This document shows, one piece after another, positions 59,773 through 64,000 of a stretch of 64,000 bases of DNA. The notes beneath the pieces are model-generated. The model had not been told where the DNA came from. It ran no database searches and saw nothing but the letters and a program-made list of their open reading frames with translations. The stretch lies in NCBI RefSeq assembly GCF_017744015.1, contig NZ_JAGHRA010000004.1, positions 124,001-188,000 of the forward strand. Reading direction: 5' to 3'. The stretch is from Paracoccus sp. R12_2 (GTDB taxonomy: Bacteria; Pseudomonadota; Alphaproteobacteria; Rhodobacterales; Rhodobacteraceae). The number at the start of each line of letters is the position of its first letter. Positions within the stretch are counted from its first letter, which is position 1. Position numbers and translations under genes: made by a program.

Positions 59773-60702
59773 TTGCATATCCATCACGACTGGAACGGAT
59801 TGCCTGCCAGCGCCCGTGGGGCGACCGTGGCGATGGGCAATTTCGACGGCGTCCATCTGGGACACCGGGTGGTGATCGAGACCGCGTCCCGCGCAGCCGA
59901 CGCGCCGCTAGGGATCCTGACCTTCGAGCCGCATCCGCGACAGTATTTTGCGCCCGATGCCGCACCCTTCAGGCTGATGAACGCTGAATCGCGCGCCAAC
60001 CGCCTGGCCAGGCTGGGGGTCGAACAGCTTTACGAATTGCCGTTCGGTCCGGTTCTGGCCGGCCTGACGCCCGAAGCTTTCGCACAGGACGTGCTTGCCG
60101 AAGGTCTGGGCGTCCGGCATGTCACAGTCGGTGCCGATTTCCGTTTTGGCAAGAAACGCGCAGGTGATGCGCAGACCCTGGCCGATCTGGGTCGCCGGTT
60201 CGGCTTTGGCGTGACGGCGGTGCCGCTGGTCGGCACCGGCGGGCAGGACTACAGCTCCACCGCGATCCGCACCGCGCTGAGCGAGGGGCGGGTGCGCGAC
60301 GCCGAACGAATGCTGGGGCACTGGCATCGGATCGAGGGCGAAGTCGTGCATGGCGACAAGCGTGGCCGTGACTTCGGCTGGCCGACTGCGAATATGCGCC
60401 TTGAGGGGCTGCACCTGCCGCGTCTGGGCGTCTATGCGGTGCTGGTCGATGTGCTGACCGGACCGGATCGGCTGTCCTGCCAGGGTGTCGCCAGCCTGGG
60501 CGTGCGCCCGATGTTCGGTCGCAACGAACCCAATCTTGAAGTGCACCTGTTCGACTTCGACGGCGACCTATACGGCGAACATCTGTCGGTCGCGCTGGTC
60601 GAGTTCCTGCGCGACGAGGCGAAGTTCGACGATGTCGAGACGCTGATCGACCAGATCGCCGCCGACGCCGGACAGGCGCGCACGGTTCTGTCGGGCGCCT
60701 GA
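59773..60702 (+). CDS. ribF: Bifunctional riboflavin kinase / FAD synthetase
   Basis: 309 residues. N-terminal FAD-synthetase domain with MGNFDGVHLGH; C-terminal flavokinase domain with GDKRGRDFGWPTANM and GVRPMFGRNEPNLEVHLFDFDGD. Makes FMN and FAD. The start is a TTG at 59773 with GGGGG upstream because no ATG is near the conserved N-terminus. Its stop overlaps the next ATG by one base. Confidence 0.94.
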   Translation: MHIHHDWNGLPASARGATVAMGNFDGVHLGHRVVIETASRAADAPLGILTFEPHPRQYFAPDAAPFRLMNAESRANRLARLGVEQLYELPFGPVLAGLTPEAFAQDVLAEGLGVRHVTVGADFRFGKKRAGDAQTLADLGRRFGFGVTAVPLVGTGGQDYSSTAIRTALSEGRVRDAERMLGHWHRIEGEVVHGDKRGRDFGWPTANMRLEGLHLPRLGVYAVLVDVLTGPDRLSCQGVASLGVRPMFGRNEPNLEVHLFDFDGDLYGEHLSVALVEFLRDEAKFDDVETLIDQIAADAGQARTVLSGA

Positions 60703-61142
60703 TGCGCGAACGGTTCTGGGAAATGCGGCTGGACCGGCTGACCCGCGATGAGTGGGAGGCGCTGTGCGACGGCTGCGGCAAGTGCTGCCTGAACAAGATC
60801 GAATACGAGGATACGGAGGAACTGGCGTTCACCCGCGTGGCCTGCAAACTGCTGGACGGGCACGCCTGTCGGTGCAGCTCTTATGCCAACCGGCATGACT
60901 ATGTTCCCGAATGCGTGGTGCTGACACCGGCGCGGCTGAAGGACATCGCATGGTGGCTGCCCGCCACCTGCGCCTATCGCCTGCGGGCCGAAGGCAAGCC
61001 GCTTTATGACTGGCATCACCTGATCTCGGGTGATCCCGAAGCGGTCCACCGCGCCGGTGTCAGCGTGCGCGGCTGGACGGTCAGCGAGGCCGAGATCGAC
61101 GAGGAAGACTGGGACCAGCATATCATCGAGGATCTTTCGTGA
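60702..61142 (+). CDS. UPF0260 (YcgN) cysteine-cluster protein
   Basis: 146 residues. Conserved CDGCGKCCLNK and CRCSSYANR clusters with several cysteines suggest an iron-sulfur or zinc site, as for YcgN. Acidic C-terminus. Coupled to ribF upstream and to the threonine aldolase downstream (GTGA overlap). Biochemical role is not established for the family. Confidence 0.9.
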   Translation: MRERFWEMRLDRLTRDEWEALCDGCGKCCLNKIEYEDTEELAFTRVACKLLDGHACRCSSYANRHDYVPECVVLTPARLKDIAWWLPATCAYRLRAEGKPLYDWHHLISGDPEAVHRAGVSVRGWTVSEAEIDEEDWDQHIIEDLS

Positions 61143-62188
61143 ATTTTGCATCGGACAACGCATATGGCGCGCATCCGGCGGTCCTGCGCGCGCTGGCGGA
61201 GTGCAACGATGGTGCGATGATGGGCTATGGCGACGATCCGGTGACCGCGCGTGCCGAAGCGGCGCTGCGCGACCTGTTGCAGGCACCCGATGCCGTCATC
61301 CGCTTTGTGGCGACGGGAACGGCGGCCAATGCGCTGGTCTGCGCGCAGCTTTGTCCGGCGGGTGGTCGGATCTATTGTCACGAGGATGCGCATATCGAAA
61401 CCAGCGAATGCGGCGCGCCCGAGTTCTTTACCCACGGCGGCAAGCTGGTGACGCTGCCGGGCGAAGGTGGCAAGATCGCGCCGCATGTTCTGGCCGACGC
61501 CCTGCGCATCGGCGCCAGTGGGGGGCTGAACGGTGGCCGCAACGCGATGGTGTCAATCACCAACGCGACCGAATGGGGCACCGTCTACAGCGTCGAGGAT
61601 GTCGCGGCACTGGCTGAAATCGCGCATCGGGCTGGTGTGCCGCTGCACATGGATGGCGCGCGCTTTGCCAACGCTGTCGCGGCCCTGGAAGGTTCCGTCG
61701 CCGATCTGACATGGCGTGCCGGCGTCGATGTGCTGTGCCTTGGCGGCACCAAGAACGGCGCGATGGCGGCCGAAGCCGTGGTATTCTTCGATCCTACGCT
61801 GGCCGAGGGGTTCGACTATCGCCGCAAGCAGTCCGGACATGTCTTTTCGAAGCAGCGATTTCTGTCGGCGCAGATGCTGGCGCTGGCCGAAGACGGCCTG
61901 TGGCTGCACCTTGCCCGCCACGCGAACGGTCTGGCTGCACGGCTGGCCGAAGGGGTGCTGGAGGCTGGCGGTTCGCTGCTGGTGCCGGTCCAGTCGAATG
62001 CCGTCTTTGCGACCATCCCCGCCGCGGCGCATCGGCGCGCACAAGAGGCCGGGGCGATCTATCACCTGTGGCCCGACAAGTCGGCCGATGGGCTGGATCC
62101 CGTGCCGATCCGTCTGGTGACGTCGTGGAACACGCCCCACGCGGATATCGAACGGTTTCTTGCGGCACTGGCGGGTCGGCGGGCCTAG
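61139..62188 (+). CDS. ltaE: Low-specificity L-threonine aldolase
   Basis: 349 residues, PLP fold type I. PLP lysine in LGGTKNGAM; N-terminal FASDNAYGAHPAVL and the phosphate-binding FVATGTAANAL are typical. Cleaves L-threonine or L-allo-threonine to glycine and acetaldehyde. GTG start overlaps the YcgN stop. The reading direction and 3' end fit well; cinA is convergent, separated by one base. Confidence 0.93.
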   Translation: MNFASDNAYGAHPAVLRALAECNDGAMMGYGDDPVTARAEAALRDLLQAPDAVIRFVATGTAANALVCAQLCPAGGRIYCHEDAHIETSECGAPEFFTHGGKLVTLPGEGGKIAPHVLADALRIGASGGLNGGRNAMVSITNATEWGTVYSVEDVAALAEIAHRAGVPLHMDGARFANAVAALEGSVADLTWRAGVDVLCLGGTKNGAMAAEAVVFFDPTLAEGFDYRRKQSGHVFSKQRFLSAQMLALAEDGLWLHLARHANGLAARLAEGVLEAGGSLLVPVQSNAVFATIPAAAHRRAQEAGAIYHLWPDKSADGLDPVPIRLVTSWNTPHADIERFLAALAGRRA

Positions 62189-62189
62189 G

Positions 62190-62699
62190 TCAGCCGTCGG
62201 CGTCCTGTGTGCGGCGCTGCCCGAGATGCAGCAGCAACAGCCGCAGCGCGCGATCGACCGTCGCTGCGCGCACCCGATGCCGACCGATCGCGCCGAATTC
62301 GACCGTCTCGGTCACCACCTCGGGCCCCGTGCCCCCTGACACAATCGCAACACCGAAACAGACCCGGCCCTCGGGTTTGTGGTCAGATCCGCCGGGGCCC
62401 GCTATCCCGGTGACCGCGACCGCAAGGTTTGCATCCGAGTGCGCCAAGGCGCCGCTGGCCATCTGGGCCGCGACCTCTTCGCTGACCGCGCCGAATGCGC
62501 CAAGCGTTGCGGGTTTGACGCCCAGCATCTGGCGCTTGGCGGCGTTCGAATAGGTCACGAAGCCCCGATCCACGATATCGGACGAACCCGGAACCTCGGT
62601 CAGTGCGGCCGCGATCAGCCCCCCGGTGCAGCTTTCGGCGGTGGCGATCAGGATGCCGCGCGCACGGGCGGCGTCCAGCACCTCGGCCGCAAGGCTCAC
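62190..62699 (-). CDS. pncC: CinA-family nicotinamide-nucleotide amidase
   Basis: 169 residues, the amidase domain only (no CinA N-terminal domain). Catalytic TAESCTGGLI and AGPGGSDHKPEGRV are intact. Deamidates NMN in pyridine nucleotide recycling. GTG start overlaps the pgpA stop (GTGA), so it follows pgpA in an operon. Confidence 0.93.
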   Translation of the reverse strand: MSLAAEVLDAARARGILIATAESCTGGLIAAALTEVPGSSDIVDRGFVTYSNAAKRQMLGVKPATLGAFGAVSEEVAAQMASGALAHSDANLAVAVTGIAGPGGSDHKPEGRVCFGVAIVSGGTGPEVVTETVEFGAIGRHRVRAATVDRALRLLLLHLGQRRTQDADG

Positions 62700-63190
62700 A
62701 TCAGCACCCCATGAGCTATGGCCGCCGCGATCATCGTGGCGATGCCCGCGAACAGACCCGCCCAGAGATCATCCACCATCACGCCATCGACCCCTCCCTG
62801 CCGGTCGGCGCGTCCGACAAGCCATGGCTTCCAGATGTCGAACAGGCGAAAGAACAGGAATGCCGCGATCCAGCCGGGATAGGGAAAGCTGCTTGCGGGC
62901 AGCCCCGCAAAAAAGAACCCTGCCGAAGGGAAACACAGTGCCAGCCACTGGCCCGCGACCTCGTCAATGACGATTTCGCTGCGGTCGGGATCGTCCATGC
63001 CGGCGGTATGGCGGCGAACGGCCCAGAACCCTGCGATGGTGACGGCAACCGTGGCGATGGCCAGCAGGGGAAAATGCCCGATCCTGTGGATCAGCAGCCC
63101 CAGCGCGACGGCCACTGCCGATCCCCAGGTGCCGGGGGCGGGCTTCAACAGACCGGCACCGAACCAGATACACAGCAGGCGATCCATCAT
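62696..63190 (-). CDS. pgpA: Phosphatidylglycerophosphatase A
   Basis: 164 residues, integral membrane enzyme with about four helices. The conserved KPAPGTWGS segment and the acidic DEVAGQWLAL motif are present. Makes phosphatidylglycerol. The ATG follows the ispDF stop directly (TAGATG), and the stop overlaps pncC, so ispDF-pgpA-pncC form one minus-strand operon. Confidence 0.93.
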   Translation of the reverse strand: MMDRLLCIWFGAGLLKPAPGTWGSAVAVALGLLIHRIGHFPLLAIATVAVTIAGFWAVRRHTAGMDDPDRSEIVIDEVAGQWLALCFPSAGFFFAGLPASSFPYPGWIAAFLFFRLFDIWKPWLVGRADRQGGVDGVMVDDLWAGLFAGIATMIAAAIAHGVLM

Positions 63191-64000
63191 CTATCCTTTC
63201 ATCAGCGCGGCGGTTGCGATGGCCGCGATCCCTTCGCGTCGGCCGGTAAATCCAAGGCGTTCCGAGGTGGTCGCCTTGACGCTGATCCGGTCGGCGTCGA
63301 TCCCCGTGATTTCGGACAGGCGCAGCTGCATTGCGGCGGCGTGCGGTCCGATCTTCGGAGCCTCGCAGATCAGCGTGACATCGCAATTGCCGAATGAAAA
63401 CCCGTGGCTGCGGGCAAGCTCTGCCGCATGGCGCAGAAAGATCGCGCTGTCCGCACCTTTCCACTGGGGGTCGGAAGGCGGAAAATGCCGACCGATATCG
63501 CCCTGGGCCAGCGCGCCATAGATGGCGTCGGTCAGGGCGTGCATGCCGACATCTGCATCAGAATGGCCGACCAGCCCGGCCTCGTGCGGGATCTGCACGC
63601 CGCACAGCCAGACATGATCGCCCGGCCCGAAGGCGTGAACGTCGTAACCGTTGCCAAGCCGTATATCCATTGCCGTTCCCAGAATCCGTTCGGCCCGCGC
63701 GAAATCCGCAGGATAGGTGATCTTCAGATTGTCTTCACTGCCGGCTGTGATCGCGACCTGCAATCCCGCCATACGCGCCAGTTCGACATCATCGGCGGCG
63801 TCGTGCGGATGATCCAGATGGGCCGTCAGGATGTGGTCGAAGGAAAATCCTTGCGGGGTCTGGGCGCGATACAGCCCGTCGCGCGAGGCGGTTCCGGTGA
63901 CCTTGCCCTGATCGCCGCGCCACAGCGCGTCGCTGACCGGCAGCGCGGGCGCCGCCGCCAGCGCCCCCGCCGTCAAGGCCTCGATGACGCCGCCGATGAC
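63191..64000 (-). CDS. ispDF: Bifunctional IspD/IspF of the MEP pathway, N-terminus cut by window edge
   Basis: 270 codons are visible. The C-terminal IspF part starts about [15 protein letters not shown], with metal motif DVHAF and [18 protein letters not shown], and [10 protein letters not shown] at the end. Upstream lies the C-terminal half of IspD (for example [12 protein letters not shown] and RAQTPQGF). The IspD N-terminus, with its CTP loop, is outside the window. It supplies MEP-pathway steps upstream of ispG elsewhere in this window. Confidence 0.95.
   Translation of the reverse strand, partial: VIGGVIEALTAGALAAAPALPVSDALWRGDQGKVTGTASRDGLYRAQTPQGFSFDHILTAHLDHPHDAADDVELARMAGLQVAITAGSEDNLKITYPADFARAERILGTAMDIRLGNGYDVHAFGPGDHVWLCGVQIPHEAGLVGHSDADVGMHALTDAIYGALAQGDIGRHFPPSDPQWKGADSAIFLRHAAELARSHGFSFGNCDVTLICEAPKIGPHAAAMQLRLSEITGIDADRISVKATTSERLGFTGRREGIAAIATAALMKG

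Overview
The window looks like chromosomal DNA from a high-GC alphaproteobacterium of the Rhodobacteraceae/Paracoccaceae, most likely Paracoccus or a close relative. The evidence is the gene content and gene order: a short HisG that depends on HisZ, a fused IspDF, the SUV3-like helicase / S4 protein / FdxA / CarD block, a CP4-like class II AroA, bactofilin overlapping an M23 peptidase, DUF2842, UPF0260 and a ScfR-type propionate regulator. Almost everything is core metabolism on both strands. I see no rRNA, tRNA, CRISPR array or prophage.

Layout. 1-8.8 kb: propionyl-CoA carboxylation (pccA, pccB) and methylmalonyl-CoA mutase (truncated by the window edge), with small lipoprotein genes interspersed. 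8.8-14 kb: alr, an Mla-type ABC permease/ATPase pair, phoH-ybeY-corC. 14-20.5 kb: lysophospholipase, SCP2 protein, TPR protein, SUV3-like helicase, S4 protein, fdxA, carD. 20.6-23.8 kb: hisS-hisZ-hisG. 23.8-28.2 kb: slyX, purA, a quinone-reductase-like flavoprotein, a DUF2842 protein, thiN, ispG. 28.5-29 kb: a low-GC exported protein. 29-34.7 kb: moaA, a lipoprotein, an AlkD-like protein, aroA, lepA. 34.7-36.8 kb: a low-GC accessory patch in which an IS5-type element has split a RelA/SpoT-domain gene. 36.8-43.7 kb: valine catabolism (isobutyryl-CoA dehydrogenase, hydroxyisobutyryl-CoA hydrolase, mmsB, mmsA, LysR) interrupted by ybdK. 43.7-52.6 kb: CBS protein, coaD, DUF2189, an SDR/FAH pair, bactofilin-M23, the ScfR-type regulator, an MFS pump, DUF486. 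52.6-64 kb: dnaB, pyrE, pyrC, an SDR, Mn-dependent pyrophosphatase, HAD hydrolase, a PhaJ-like hydratase, ribF, UPF0260, threonine aldolase, cinA, pgpA, ispDF (truncated by the window edge).

Main connecting theme. The window holds most of a route from isobutyryl-CoA (valine) through propionyl-CoA to succinyl-CoA, together with a candidate regulator. That regulator has two perfect TTTGCAAA sites upstream of its own start. The same core occurs upstream of pccB and, in tandem, upstream of mmsA. A PhaR-like CTGC-N3-GCAG palindrome precedes the PhaJ-like gene. These links are inferences from sequence motifs and need binding or expression tests.

The most unusual locus is the IS-split RelA/SpoT-domain gene. 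Excising the element with a CTA target duplication and restoring one T in a T-run gives a continuous 353-codon frame. I did not find a clearly novel multi-gene system; the best candidates for new biology are the paired glycine-zipper lipoproteins inside the pcc cluster and this broken alarmone-synthetase-like gene.
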